Assembly (NCBI RefSeq): GCF_003335675.1
Contig: NZ_QPHL01000015.1
Coordinates: forward strand, 124,001-188,000
Source: Winogradskyella sp. KYW1333
GTDB taxonomy: Bacteria > Bacteroidota > Bacteroidia > Flavobacteriales > Flavobacteriaceae
DNA: 64,000 nucleotides
Direction: 5' to 3'
Position numbers and translations under genes: made by a program. The notes beneath the pieces are model-generated. The model saw only the letters and a program-made list of their open reading frames with translations, did not search any database and was not told the origin of the DNA. This document shows, piece after piece, positions 7,246 to 15,732 of this stretch; position 1 is the first letter of the stretch, and every line of letters begins with the position of its first letter.

Positions 7246-7914
7246 ATGAATTCAGAAGACATTGAATTATTAGGAGATGCTCACATATCAACAAGTATTG
7301 ATACACCTATAAGACCTGGTGCATTTGATAAATCAGATAGTGAAAAAATTGAAGCCATTCAAAAACATTTTGAGGCGATTATGTACGAACTAGGATTAGA
7401 TTTAAATGATGACAGTTTATCAGGTACACCGTACAGATTTGCAAAAATGTATGTGCAAGAACTGTTTTATGGACTTAATCCAAGCAAACGTCCTAAAATA
7501 TCCACTTTTAGAAATAAATATGGTTATAACAAGCTACTTATTGAGCAAAATATTAACATCGACTCGTCTTGTGAACATCATTTTCTGCCAATTACTGGAA
7601 CAGCTCATGTTGGCTATATACCAAAAGAGAAGGTTATTGGATTATCAAAGATTAACCGCTTGGTCGATTATTACGCTCATAGACCTCAAGTGCAAGAGAG
7701 ATTATGTATTCAAATTCTGGAGGATTTAAAAATTTCTTTAGAAACAGAAGATATAATTGTCGTTATTAATGCTAAACATTTATGCGTATCATCAAGAGGA
7801 ATAAAGGACAAAAACAGTTCTACAACCACTATTGAATACAGCGGTTGCTTTCAAAAAATCGAACAAAGAAATTTCTTTTTAAAGCAAATTGGTCAGTTTA
7901 ATGATCAAACTTAG
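7246..7914 (+). CDS. folE: GTP cyclohydrolase I (type IA), in a zinc-regulated operon
   Basis: The 222-residue enzyme converts GTP to 7,8-dihydroneopterin triphosphate, the first step towards folate-type pterins and preQ0. The type IA zinc ligands are present: Cys109 and His112 in SSCEHHF and Cys180 in KHLCVSSRG, with the usual GLSKINRLVDYYAHRPQVQ core between them. The length is typical. It is the second gene of the operon behind the MerC-like gene and the GCAAC-n3-GTTGC operators. In several bacteria an extra GTP cyclohydrolase is induced under zinc limitation, usually the zinc-independent FolE2; here the zinc-binding type is under the putative Zur sites, which is unusual. Confidence 0.92.
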   Translation: MNSEDIELLGDAHISTSIDTPIRPGAFDKSDSEKIEAIQKHFEAIMYELGLDLNDDSLSGTPYRFAKMYVQELFYGLNPSKRPKISTFRNKYGYNKLLIEQNINIDSSCEHHFLPITGTAHVGYIPKEKVIGLSKINRLVDYYAHRPQVQERLCIQILEDLKISLETEDIIVVINAKHLCVSSRGIKDKNSSTTTIEYSGCFQKIEQRNFFLKQIGQFNDQT

Positions 7915-7949
7915 TGCGCTTAATTTAAGTATTAAACGGTTTAATTTGG

Positions 7950-7979
7950 AAAAGCCTACTATTAATCTGGTAGGCTTTT
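7950..7979 (+). terminator. Intrinsic terminator after folE
   Basis: The perfect 10-bp inverted repeat AAAAGCCTAC (7950-7959) / GTAGGCTTTT (7970-7979) has a 10-base loop and ends in a T run. Because the left arm begins with A residues it could work in both directions. It separates the zinc-response operon from the MFS transporter gene. Confidence 0.85.
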
Positions 7980-8065
7980 AACTTTTAATAAAATTGATTT
8001 TTATGTTTTGATTTGATAGTGTTATGATAATTATAAAATCTAAAGCAATCACCTTATAATTAGCT

Positions 8066-8073
8066 TATTTTTG
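8066..8073 (+). promoter_or_regulatory. -7 box TATTTTTG of the MFS transporter gene
   Basis: This is an exact match to TAnnTTTG ending only four bases before the ATG at 8078. Since transcription starts a few bases after the -7 box, the transcript would be leaderless or nearly so. Confidence 0.5.
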
Positions 8074-8077
8074 CACA

Positions 8078-9301
8078 ATGCAAAACCAACAGCGCTCTCA
8101 ATTTGAATTTGTTGTCTTAATGGCCGCCCTTATGTCAATCGTTGCATTGTCAATTGATGCTGTACTTCCTGCATTGCCTGAAATCGGAGAGTTTTTAAAT
8201 GTGTCTAGCCCTTTAGAAAATCCTAAATTGATTACTTCAATTTTTCTGGGACTTGGAATTGGACAACTTATTTTTGGCCCATTATCTGATAGTTTTGGTC
8301 GAAAACCAATAGTTTATGTAGGCTTTATACTCTTTGTTATAGCATCCTTGATATGTGTTACAACGGAAAGTTTTGAAATGATGCTTTTTGGTCGAGTATT
8401 ACAGGGAATAGGTTTAGCTTCACCGAGAACTATGTGCATCGCAATGGTTAGAGACTCTTATGAAGGCAATTATATGGCCAAAATACTATCTATAGTAGTT
8501 ATGGTATTTATTCTTGTGCCTGTTGTTGCTCCTACTCTAGGTCAATATTTAATGAATAATTATAGTTGGCAGTTTATTTTCACATTTACATTAATTTTTG
8601 GGGTAATTGTAATTCTGTGGTTTTGGCTAAGACAACCAGAAACTCTAAAAGAGAAATATCGAATTCCTTATAGGTTGACAATATTCACCACAGGAACTGT
8701 TCAATTCTTTAGAGTAAAATCTGCTGTAATTTACACACTTCTATCTGGTTTTATAACAGGTTCCTTTATGGTTTACCTAAGCACATCACAACAGATTTTT
8801 GAAAATCAATATAATTTGGCCGAAGAATTCCCATTAATCTTTGCAAGCTTAGCTATTTCAGTAGGTTTAGCTACTTTTATGAACAGTCAATTGGTTGTGA
8901 AATACGGCATGAAGACCATTGTTCATATTGCAATGATTAGCTTCATTTTAACTTCGATTATTTTTTTATTAATGTTCTCAGGGGGAAATAATCCGAGTAT
9001 TGAAGTTTTAATAGGTTTCTTTGCTGTACAGTTTTTTACGATTGGATTTTTATTCGGAAATCTAAGGGCTTTGGCTATGGAACCTATGGGACATATAGCT
9101 GGCATAGGCTCTGCATTAAATGGTTTTATTTCAACTGTGATGGCTGTACCAATTGCAGATTACATTGGGAGTTATATTGAAGATTCAGTACACCCCTTAT
9201 TTATTGGGTTTTTGGTATGTGGCACTGTATCATTAATACTTTTTTACATGGAAAGCGCTAAATTTAAAAAGATTTTTACTTATTTATTAATTAGAAAATA
9301 A
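8078..9301 (+). CDS. MFS multidrug efflux transporter, Bcr/CflA family
   Basis: The 407-residue inner-membrane protein has twelve predicted spans and MFS motif A (GPLSDSFGRKP near residues 67-77) after span 2. The N-terminal segment (SIDAVLPALPEIGEFL) and the VVAPTLGQ segment in span 5 are typical of Bcr/CflA drug:H+ antiporters, which export compounds such as bicyclomycin, sulfonamides or chloramphenicol; the actual substrate is not known. The start is at the ATG four bases after a strong -7 box. It is monocistronic, convergent with the ATP-grasp operon; the two stop codons are only three bases apart. Confidence 0.9.
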   Translation: MQNQQRSQFEFVVLMAALMSIVALSIDAVLPALPEIGEFLNVSSPLENPKLITSIFLGLGIGQLIFGPLSDSFGRKPIVYVGFILFVIASLICVTTESFEMMLFGRVLQGIGLASPRTMCIAMVRDSYEGNYMAKILSIVVMVFILVPVVAPTLGQYLMNNYSWQFIFTFTLIFGVIVILWFWLRQPETLKEKYRIPYRLTIFTTGTVQFFRVKSAVIYTLLSGFITGSFMVYLSTSQQIFENQYNLAEEFPLIFASLAISVGLATFMNSQLVVKYGMKTIVHIAMISFILTSIIFLLMFSGGNNPSIEVLIGFFAVQFFTIGFLFGNLRALAMEPMGHIAGIGSALNGFISTVMAVPIADYIGSYIEDSVHPLFIGFLVCGTVSLILFYMESAKFKKIFTYLLIRK

Positions 9302-9304
9302 GTT

Positions 9305-10429
9305 TTACGAGCCTTTTAATTTTACTACAGTTCTATTATAAAATTTGAGGAAAAAAGGCAGAGGATCCTTAATACAATATAATAAAGATGTTTGATTTGC
9401 TATAAAACTTAGATTAAATATTAACCAAGGTTTTTGAATTATTTTTTTGACAGATCCTTTTAATCTATAATAAATAATAGGTCTATAGGTATATTTCTTC
9501 TTATAAATACCCAATGCAGATTGACAATAAACTAAGGGAAAATTAACATTTGTTTTTAATGAACCTTCAACTGAAGCCCAAAAACGACCATTTAATTCAA
9601 TTATTTTAAACGCTTTTTCGTTAAAATCATATCTTAAATCTATATGAGCTACACCAGACCATTTTAAAGATTTGATAAGTACTTTAACTACTCTTAGAAT
9701 TTCATTATCCGTACAAAATTTTAATGCAATAGGTGGTTTAAAATTATCCTTTTCGTACGAAACTCCTTTTTGAATCGTAAAAGCAATTATTTCTCCTTCA
9801 CTTGATAGTATACTACAGTCTATGTCATAACCATCGATATACTCCTGCAACACATAAGTGACTGGTTTTGCTTTTTTATTTAGCCACTCCTTGAATTCTT
9901 GATCCGAATTTAATTTATGAATACCATTACCTCCAGAACCTTTAGCCGGTTTAGTTATAAGAGGAAACTTAAGATCATGTGTTATACCATTTTCAACATT
10001 TGGATGTAAAATAAAAGTTTTAGGGTGTGGTAGTTTAATATGATTTAAGAGACTAGAAAATAATGCTTTATCTAAAGAGTAATCGTAGTTTTCGGTGTCA
10101 GTTAGATATACTAACTTTTCCTTATTTTCAATTAGGTGTCTATTCTTAAGAATTTTTTCGATTGCTTCGTGTCCAATAGGTATAATTAAATCTATTTCGT
10201 TATCTCTTACATATTCATTTACTACAGCTATCCATTCCTTAGCGCCACATTTATCAATTTGATAATATTTACTCTTAAGCCTTGAGAATTTTATTGGGTT
10301 ACCTTTGTCTTGAGATAAAATAGTAACCCTTATATTTTTGTCTTGTGAGAGACAAATAAGAACTTGATGAATAAAATCACATTCACCATCAGGAATTAAA
10401 ACATTTATTTTTTTGTTATTCAATTTCAT
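9305..10429 (-). CDS. ATP-grasp ligase (carbamoyl-phosphate-synthase-like)
   Basis: The 374-residue protein has an N-terminal pre-ATP-grasp Rossmann-like part (KINVLIPDGECDFIHQVL), then an ATP-grasp domain with the glycine-rich loop TKPAKGSGGNGIHK near residues 155-170, the hinge LQEYIDGYDIDCS, and the Mg-binding ELNGRFWASVEGS near 274-286. Such enzymes activate a carboxylate with ATP and couple it to an amine or thiol. The substrate is unknown. It is the last gene of a three-gene operon with a polytopic membrane protein (one-base overlap) and a small anchored protein, which points to modification of a small metabolite, peptide or surface component near the membrane. Confidence 0.8.
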   Translation of the reverse strand: MKLNNKKINVLIPDGECDFIHQVLICLSQDKNIRVTILSQDKGNPIKFSRLKSKYYQIDKCGAKEWIAVVNEYVRDNEIDLIIPIGHEAIEKILKNRHLIENKEKLVYLTDTENYDYSLDKALFSSLLNHIKLPHPKTFILHPNVENGITHDLKFPLITKPAKGSGGNGIHKLNSDQEFKEWLNKKAKPVTYVLQEYIDGYDIDCSILSSEGEIIAFTIQKGVSYEKDNFKPPIALKFCTDNEILRVVKVLIKSLKWSGVAHIDLRYDFNEKAFKIIELNGRFWASVEGSLKTNVNFPLVYCQSALGIYKKKYTYRPIIYYRLKGSVKKIIQKPWLIFNLSFIANQTSLLYCIKDPLPFFLKFYNRTVVKLKGS

Positions 10430-11562
10430 TATATAACATGTGATTTATTCAAATGTTTTATTTTCATGCAATTAAATACTATTGGTGATAGTAACAAAAG
10501 TAAAACCCAAAAGAGAATAAATAATAACCAATATTCTATGACGTTATTAAAGAAATATCGAATCCCCAACTCAATAAACAAAATCAACATATAAAATCCG
10601 GAAGTACTCAACAAAATATGTACTATTAAGGTCTTACCATAAAAGTCTTTAAATTCACCTTTTGCCTTAATAGCATTGCAATGTTGCTCGGAACTTTTTC
10701 TAAGGACAAAGCGCTTATCAAAATCCAATAATTTAATTAGTTCAACTAATCTAACATTAAAATTGGATAATCCATATTCTATTTGCACCAATTGTTTAGG
10801 CCATTCTTTAAAAGCAATCAGAATAATTAAAATATCCTCCATAAAATAGCCAAAGGTCTCACCGGTAAATGAAAATAGAATCGTATGAAATACTAATATC
10901 ATAGCAATAGCATAGAAACGAGCCTTTGGAAAAAACAAACAAATACCAATTAAAAGTTCTGCCAGCATTGCTGCATATGATATCAATTTAGCTAATATTA
11001 AATTACTGGTCGACTGATACCATGCGCTATAAACTGGATTTTCGAGCGCAACAAAAAGCCAATTGTGCATAAATTGTCCAGACCACCACTCTATTTGTGT
11101 TAATTTATTCAATAATGCGCCTAAATAAACTAGTCCAAGCTGAAAAAATAAAAGCCAAGGACTTTCTTGTTTGGAAGAAAGTCCAGAAAGAAAATACACA
11201 CAACCGATTATAAATAAATGATTTCTAAAAATTGGTTTGGAAGTTAAAATGGCTAAAAAAATACTACAAGCAATAAATATCGCAGCAAGTCTAACTTTAT
11301 AATTAAATACTAAAGTAGCACTCCCAATTATGAATAGTGATTTAATTATTGACTCGAGTAGTTTTGGGTATTCATTTAAATTATCCAATGAGCTAATAAA
11401 AGGAATAAAAGGGTCTGTTATACTGCCAAAAAAATTATGAGCAATAAGCAAAACAACAAAAATCTTACACATCATTAAAACACCCGGCCTCATTGATGTA
11501 CCATAGACTTTAAAAGGTAATGATAAAAACTTAATTATTTTATTGGCTTCCAAATTTTCCAT
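10429..11562 (-). CDS. Polytopic membrane protein, HTTM/DoxX-like
   Basis: The 377-residue protein has about eight to ten hydrophobic segments, aromatic-rich loops (EWWSGQFMHNWLF near residue 168) and a GETFGYFMEDILI segment near 235. The pattern recalls HTTM (horizontally transferred transmembrane) proteins related to vitamin-K-dependent carboxylase and DoxX-like redox membrane proteins, but I see no decisive motif. It overlaps the ATP-grasp gene by one base (TAATG) and the upstream small gene by 28 bases, so the three products are probably made in fixed ratio and act together at the inner membrane. Function unknown. Confidence 0.7.
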   Translation of the reverse strand: MENLEANKIIKFLSLPFKVYGTSMRPGVLMMCKIFVVLLIAHNFFGSITDPFIPFISSLDNLNEYPKLLESIIKSLFIIGSATLVFNYKVRLAAIFIACSIFLAILTSKPIFRNHLFIIGCVYFLSGLSSKQESPWLLFFQLGLVYLGALLNKLTQIEWWSGQFMHNWLFVALENPVYSAWYQSTSNLILAKLISYAAMLAELLIGICLFFPKARFYAIAMILVFHTILFSFTGETFGYFMEDILIILIAFKEWPKQLVQIEYGLSNFNVRLVELIKLLDFDKRFVLRKSSEQHCNAIKAKGEFKDFYGKTLIVHILLSTSGFYMLILFIELGIRYFFNNVIEYWLLFILFWVLLLLLSPIVFNCMKIKHLNKSHVI

Positions 11563-11888
11563 CCATTACCATTTGTGTTATATAATATTTCCACATCAGC
11601 TTTTTCAGCTTTACCATATGTAGTTTCATACTGTTGCACTAATGAAAAAATATTATCAATAGACCTAGGTTCCCAACCTTTAGATAAATAATTGTAGCGA
11701 GATGTAATCTCACTCCGAGACAAGTCTTTACCATTTATATTAACCTTTATTTGATAGTTGGTATGCTCGTCATAAGGTGCCCAACAAAAAAACTTTTCGG
11801 GTATAAATCTAGCATACACAACTGAACATAATTGAAGTATTAGGAATGTCATCCCAATGACTAAACAGATATTCTTATGATTTTTCAA
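11535..11888 (-). CDS. Small membrane-anchored protein of the ATP-grasp operon
   Basis: I do not recognise this 117-residue protein. It has one N-terminal hydrophobic segment (residues 8-27) that is either an uncleaved anchor or a signal, then a soluble domain with WAPYDEHTNYQIKVNINGK and a C-terminal NGNGWKIWKPIK. The soluble part should lie outside the cytoplasm. It is the first gene of the operon and its 3' end overlaps the membrane protein gene by 28 bases. Its conservation next to HTTM-like and ATP-grasp genes in other genomes would decide whether the three form one system. Confidence 0.65.
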   Translation of the reverse strand: MKNHKNICLVIGMTFLILQLCSVVYARFIPEKFFCWAPYDEHTNYQIKVNINGKDLSRSEITSRYNYLSKGWEPRSIDNIFSLVQQYETTYGKAEKADVEILYNTNGNGWKIWKPIK

Positions 11889-11940
11889 TACATTATTACT
11901 TAATAGCTCTCTGTCAGTAATTTATTACTTTTTTTAATTT

Positions 11941-11993
11941 AAAAAAATAAAAATAGATAAGCGACATTTTACTGTAGATAAATGACCGCTTAT
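11941..11993 (-). terminator. Probable terminator of the helicase-YrdC operon
   Basis: ATAAGCG (11957-11963) and CGCTTAT (11987-11993) form a 7-bp stem with a 23-base loop. On the minus strand the hairpin is followed by a T-rich tract (complement of 11941-11956), as expected just downstream of the gene ending at 12008. The long loop lowers certainty. Confidence 0.5.
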
Positions 11994-12007
11994 TGCATAG
12001 AAGATGT

Positions 12008-12628
12008 CTAAAATATTTCTAAACTACCCTTACCTTCTCTGACAACTTCTGGAGTATCATGCGAGAGGTCAATTATTGTAGAAGCTTCATTACCGCCGTA
12101 GCCACCGTCAATAACAATATCCACTAAATTACTCCATTTTTCATAAATTAATTCGGGATCCGAAGTATATTCAATAATATCATCTTCATCTCTAATTGAG
12201 GTAGATACAATTGGATTGCCTAAAGTAGAAACAAGCGCCAATGCAATAGAATTATCTGGCACTCTAATACCAACTGTTTTACGTTTTTTAAATGGATTGG
12301 GTAAATTTTTGGAACCAGGCAAAATAAACGTATATGCTCCAGGTAATGCTCGCTTTAAAATTTTGAATGTAGTGGTATCAATTTGCTTTACATAATCACT
12401 AAGATTACTTAAATCTTCACAAACAAACGAGAAGTTAGCTTTCTCTAACTTAATACCTTTAATCTGAGCAATGCGCTCTAAGGCTTTAATATTTGTAATA
12501 TCACATCCCAAACCATAAACCGTGTCAGTCGGATATATTACCAAACCACCTTTTTGAAGCACCTCAACAACTCTTTGAACCGCTTTTGGGTTAGGGTTTT
12601 CTGGATATATTTTAATGTATTCTGCCAT
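12008..12628 (-). CDS. Sua5/YrdC/YciO-family protein (L-threonylcarbamoyladenylate synthase type)
   Basis: The 206-residue protein has the YrdC fold signature: the KGGLVIYPTDTVYGLGCD segment (residues 26-43) and KRKTVGIRVPDN near 115. Family members make threonylcarbamoyl-AMP for the t6A37 tRNA modification. The central SFVCEDLSNLSDY segment is closer to the YciO branch, whose role is less certain, so this may be a paralogue of the main TsaC. It is cytoplasmic. It is the last gene of an operon with the secreted protein 11 bp upstream and the UvrD-type helicase before that. Confidence 0.85.
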   Translation of the reverse strand: MAEYIKIYPENPNPKAVQRVVEVLQKGGLVIYPTDTVYGLGCDITNIKALERIAQIKGIKLEKANFSFVCEDLSNLSDYVKQIDTTTFKILKRALPGAYTFILPGSKNLPNPFKKRKTVGIRVPDNSIALALVSTLGNPIVSTSIRDEDDIIEYTSDPELIYEKWSNLVDIVIDGGYGGNEASTIIDLSHDTPEVVREGKGSLEIF

Positions 12629-12639
12629 TGTTTAATAAT

Positions 12640-13233
12640 CTAGCCTCTTCGCCGTCTGGATTGATTATTATAATTATCAGGTCTATTCCTTGCATCATTT
12701 CCTCTTCGTCTCGGCATTATCTTTTCTTTTTCTGCTTTTTGAAACTTTAACCACTTTTCGTTTTGATCTTCATTCAACAATGCTTTTAACTGATTGTTTA
12801 ATTCATCTTCATCACTTCTTATCTGTTCTTGTATTGGTTGTAGTTTCTCTCTAACCAATATCATGGTTTCTCGCATTAATTCTCTATTCTGGGTAGACCT
12901 CGCAATTTCCATGTTTTGATTTACTACAATATCTAATCCTTCAAATAAATCCTTATTATCAGATTTTATTTTGTTCATTTGACGATTATGGTTCTCAATT
13001 TTAGAAAGAACAATTGTGGCAATAGAATCAGATTTTTTAAGCTTCAACTTTTTCAAGGTTTTCTTAGAATCATACGCAATTATACCAGACACTTTTTGAG
13101 ATTCAAATTTTTGAACTTCCCTAGCTCCAGAATTTTGAGATTGATTGGAATAGCCTCCTCTTCCGCCACTAGGTGGCTGTGCATATACACATGCAGATTG
13201 AAAAAATACAAGTAAGAAAATTAATACTCTCAT
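12640..13233 (-). CDS. Secreted low-complexity protein, Spy/CpxP-like in composition
   Basis: The 197-residue protein begins with a signal peptide (MRVLIFLLVFFQSACVYA), then a Gly/Ser/Gln-rich stretch, a central Lys/Glu-rich helical part with spaced Gln and Leu, and an Arg/Asn-rich tail ending RRRRG. The helical core with a NDELNN-type segment resembles small periplasmic chaperone-like or LTXXQ/Spy-type proteins, but no diagnostic motif is visible. It should be periplasmic. It lies 31 bp after the helicase gene and 11 bp before the YrdC gene and is probably cotranscribed with both, although no functional link is obvious. Confidence 0.65.
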   Translation of the reverse strand: MRVLIFLLVFFQSACVYAQPPSGGRGGYSNQSQNSGAREVQKFESQKVSGIIAYDSKKTLKKLKLKKSDSIATIVLSKIENHNRQMNKIKSDNKDLFEGLDIVVNQNMEIARSTQNRELMRETMILVREKLQPIQEQIRSDEDELNNQLKALLNEDQNEKWLKFQKAEKEKIMPRRRGNDARNRPDNYNNQSRRRRG

Positions 13234-13264
13234 ATCAGTTTATAATAGTTAACAAAAATTAGAA

Positions 13265-15595
13265 TTATCCTAATACTTCAAGTTTTGCAAAACGCAACAG
13301 CAATTTTTTAGTGTTCCCATTTTCAAATTTTATTTCAGCTTTTAAATCACCACCTGCACCTTCAATTTTCATTACTTCACCTCTACCAAATCGCTGATGA
13401 TTTACAACATTCCCAACAACTAACTTCGTGTCAAACAAATTAGTAGAACCGCTAGTCTTACTTACAGGTTTCAACTTTTTAGGCGTACTTATCTTAAAGT
13501 TCTCTGGGTTTTTTTTAGGCTCTTTCTTTCGAAATTTTGGTGATTTGGGTTTAGCAAATCGTACTTTATTAGGTTCTATATCACCAAATATTGAAGCATC
13601 CAACATTGGGTTAAATCGTTGTTCTTTTAATGGCGTTGTTATATTTACAAATTTATCATCAATCTCTTCAATAAATCTGCTACGTTCAGCATCAATCAAT
13701 TTTCCCCAACGGTAACGTGAAAGCGTATATGTTAAGTACGCTTGTTTTTCTGCTCGTGTCAATGCTACATAAAATAATCGTCTTTCTTCCTCAAGTTCAC
13801 TGCGTGTATTCATACTCATTGCACTTGGAAATAAATCTTCTTCCATTCCTACAATAAACACATGTGGAAACTCTAGACCCTTCGCCAAGTGAATTGTCAT
13901 TAATGCCACGTGGTTTGGATCGCCCTTATCGCCATCGAGATCTGTGGCTAAAGCTATATCTTCTAAAAATTCTGCTAAGGAGTCGCCTGCATCTGCCAAC
14001 TCAATTTGTCCTTCTACAAAATCCTTTATACCATTCAATAATTCTTGTACATTTTCCATTCTGGTAACACCCTCGGGTGTGCCGTCCTTATTGAGTTCCC
14101 TAATTAATCCACTGGTTTTTGTAACATGCTCTGCAAGATCAAAAGCATTTGCTGTTTGATTCATGACCTTATAACTCTCAATCAGGGTTACAAAATCTCT
14201 AAGCTTATTTTTAGTACCGTTATTGATGTTGATTGAGACATTATCAATGTCCTTCATAACATCATAAATGGTTTTGCCAGTCGCATTGGCTGCAACAACC
14301 AATCTGTCTACCGTTGTCTGCCCAATTCCTCTTGAAGGATAATTGATAACACGCTTTAATGCTTCTTCATCTGCTGAATTGAGTATCAATCTTAAATAAG
14401 CGGTAACGTCTTTTATTTCCTTACGCTGATAGAAGGATAAACCACCATAAATACGATAAGGTATATCCCGTTTTCTTAAAGCATCCTCTATGGCCCTTGA
14501 TTGCGCGTTTGTTCTGTAAAGTACTGAAAAATCACTATTAGGTAATTGCTGGTTCATTTTGGTTTCCCAAATGGTGCTAGCGACATACCGTCCTTCATCA
14601 CCATCTGTCATAGAACGGTGTACAATTACCCTATCACCTTCTTCGTTTGCAGTCCAAACAATCTTATCTAATTTTGTTTTGTTATGATCAATTACAGAGT
14701 TTGCAGCACCAACGATCATTTTTGTAGAGCGATAATTCTGCTCTAATCGATAGACGTTAACATCATCATAATCCTTCTGGAAATTAAGGATATTGTTAAT
14801 GTTTGCCCCACGGAAAGCATATATACTCTGCGCATCATCACCTACTACACAAATGTTTTGGAAACGATCTGAAAGTGCGCGGACAATGAGGTATTGTGAA
14901 TGGTTAGTATCCTGGTACTCATCTACCAATATATATCTAAACTTATCTTGGTATTGTGCTAATACATTAGGGAACCGAGTAAGCAACTCATTGGTTCTCA
15001 ACAATAAATCATCAAAATCCATTGCACCAGCTTTAAAACAACGGTCCACATATTCAGCATAGATCTCTCCCATTTTTGGTCTACGCGCCATAGCATCAGC
15101 TTCCATAAGTTCAGGATTATTGAAATACGCCTTTACTGTAATAAGACTGTTCTTGTAAGAGGAAATCCTACTATAAACTTGCTTCGTTTTATAAATGTCC
15201 TTATCTAGGCCCATTTCTTTGATAATAGATCCCAAAAGTTTTTGTGAATCTTGTGTATCATAAATAGTGAAATTACTTGGAAAACCTAGGTGGTGACCTT
15301 CAAATCTGAGTATTTTGGCAAATACAGAATGGAACGTTCCCATCCAAAGATTTTTGGCTTCGCTTTCCCCAACAATCTTGGCAATCCTTCCCTTCATTTC
15401 TCTTGCTGCCTTATTGGTAAAGGTAAGAGCTAAAATATTAAAAGCATCAACGCCTTGACTCATTAGATAAGCAATACGATAAGTTAATACTCTCGTTTTA
15501 CCAGATCCTGCGCCTGCGATAACAATCATAGGACCATCCTTTTGCAAAGTTGGCGCCAATTGCGCATCATTAAGTTGACTTAAATACTTTTCCAA
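13265..15595 (-). CDS. UvrD/PcrA-type superfamily 1 DNA helicase
   Basis: The 776-residue protein carries the SF1A motifs in order: Q-motif LNDAQ near residue 8, Walker A GAGSGKTR near 28, motif II VDEYQDTNHSQY near 225, motif III VVGDDAQSIYAFRGA, motif IV QNYRS, motif V MTIHLAKGLEF and motif VI VALTRAEK. It unwinds DNA 3' to 5' in mismatch and nucleotide-excision repair and removes RNA polymerase or recombinase filaments. The C-terminal domain ending in NVVNHQRFGRGEVMKIEG is the PcrA-type tail that contacts RNA polymerase. The length is normal. It is the first gene of the 15595-12008 operon. Confidence 0.93.
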   Translation of the reverse strand: MEKYLSQLNDAQLAPTLQKDGPMIVIAGAGSGKTRVLTYRIAYLMSQGVDAFNILALTFTNKAAREMKGRIAKIVGESEAKNLWMGTFHSVFAKILRFEGHHLGFPSNFTIYDTQDSQKLLGSIIKEMGLDKDIYKTKQVYSRISSYKNSLITVKAYFNNPELMEADAMARRPKMGEIYAEYVDRCFKAGAMDFDDLLLRTNELLTRFPNVLAQYQDKFRYILVDEYQDTNHSQYLIVRALSDRFQNICVVGDDAQSIYAFRGANINNILNFQKDYDDVNVYRLEQNYRSTKMIVGAANSVIDHNKTKLDKIVWTANEEGDRVIVHRSMTDGDEGRYVASTIWETKMNQQLPNSDFSVLYRTNAQSRAIEDALRKRDIPYRIYGGLSFYQRKEIKDVTAYLRLILNSADEEALKRVINYPSRGIGQTTVDRLVVAANATGKTIYDVMKDIDNVSININNGTKNKLRDFVTLIESYKVMNQTANAFDLAEHVTKTSGLIRELNKDGTPEGVTRMENVQELLNGIKDFVEGQIELADAGDSLAEFLEDIALATDLDGDKGDPNHVALMTIHLAKGLEFPHVFIVGMEEDLFPSAMSMNTRSELEEERRLFYVALTRAEKQAYLTYTLSRYRWGKLIDAERSRFIEEIDDKFVNITTPLKEQRFNPMLDASIFGDIEPNKVRFAKPKSPKFRKKEPKKNPENFKISTPKKLKPVSKTSGSTNLFDTKLVVGNVVNHQRFGRGEVMKIEGAGGDLKAEIKFENGNTKKLLLRFAKLEVLG

Positions 15596-15732
15596 TTACT
15601 ATTTTTTAAGAAATGTGAAATTAAGTATTGTATTAGGTTTAACCATGTGATTCAATTAATAATTATAAACAATGTATCAAGATTTTTATTGATCAAATTT
15701 CAATATATTAGTGAAAAAATTTTTCTAAAAAC

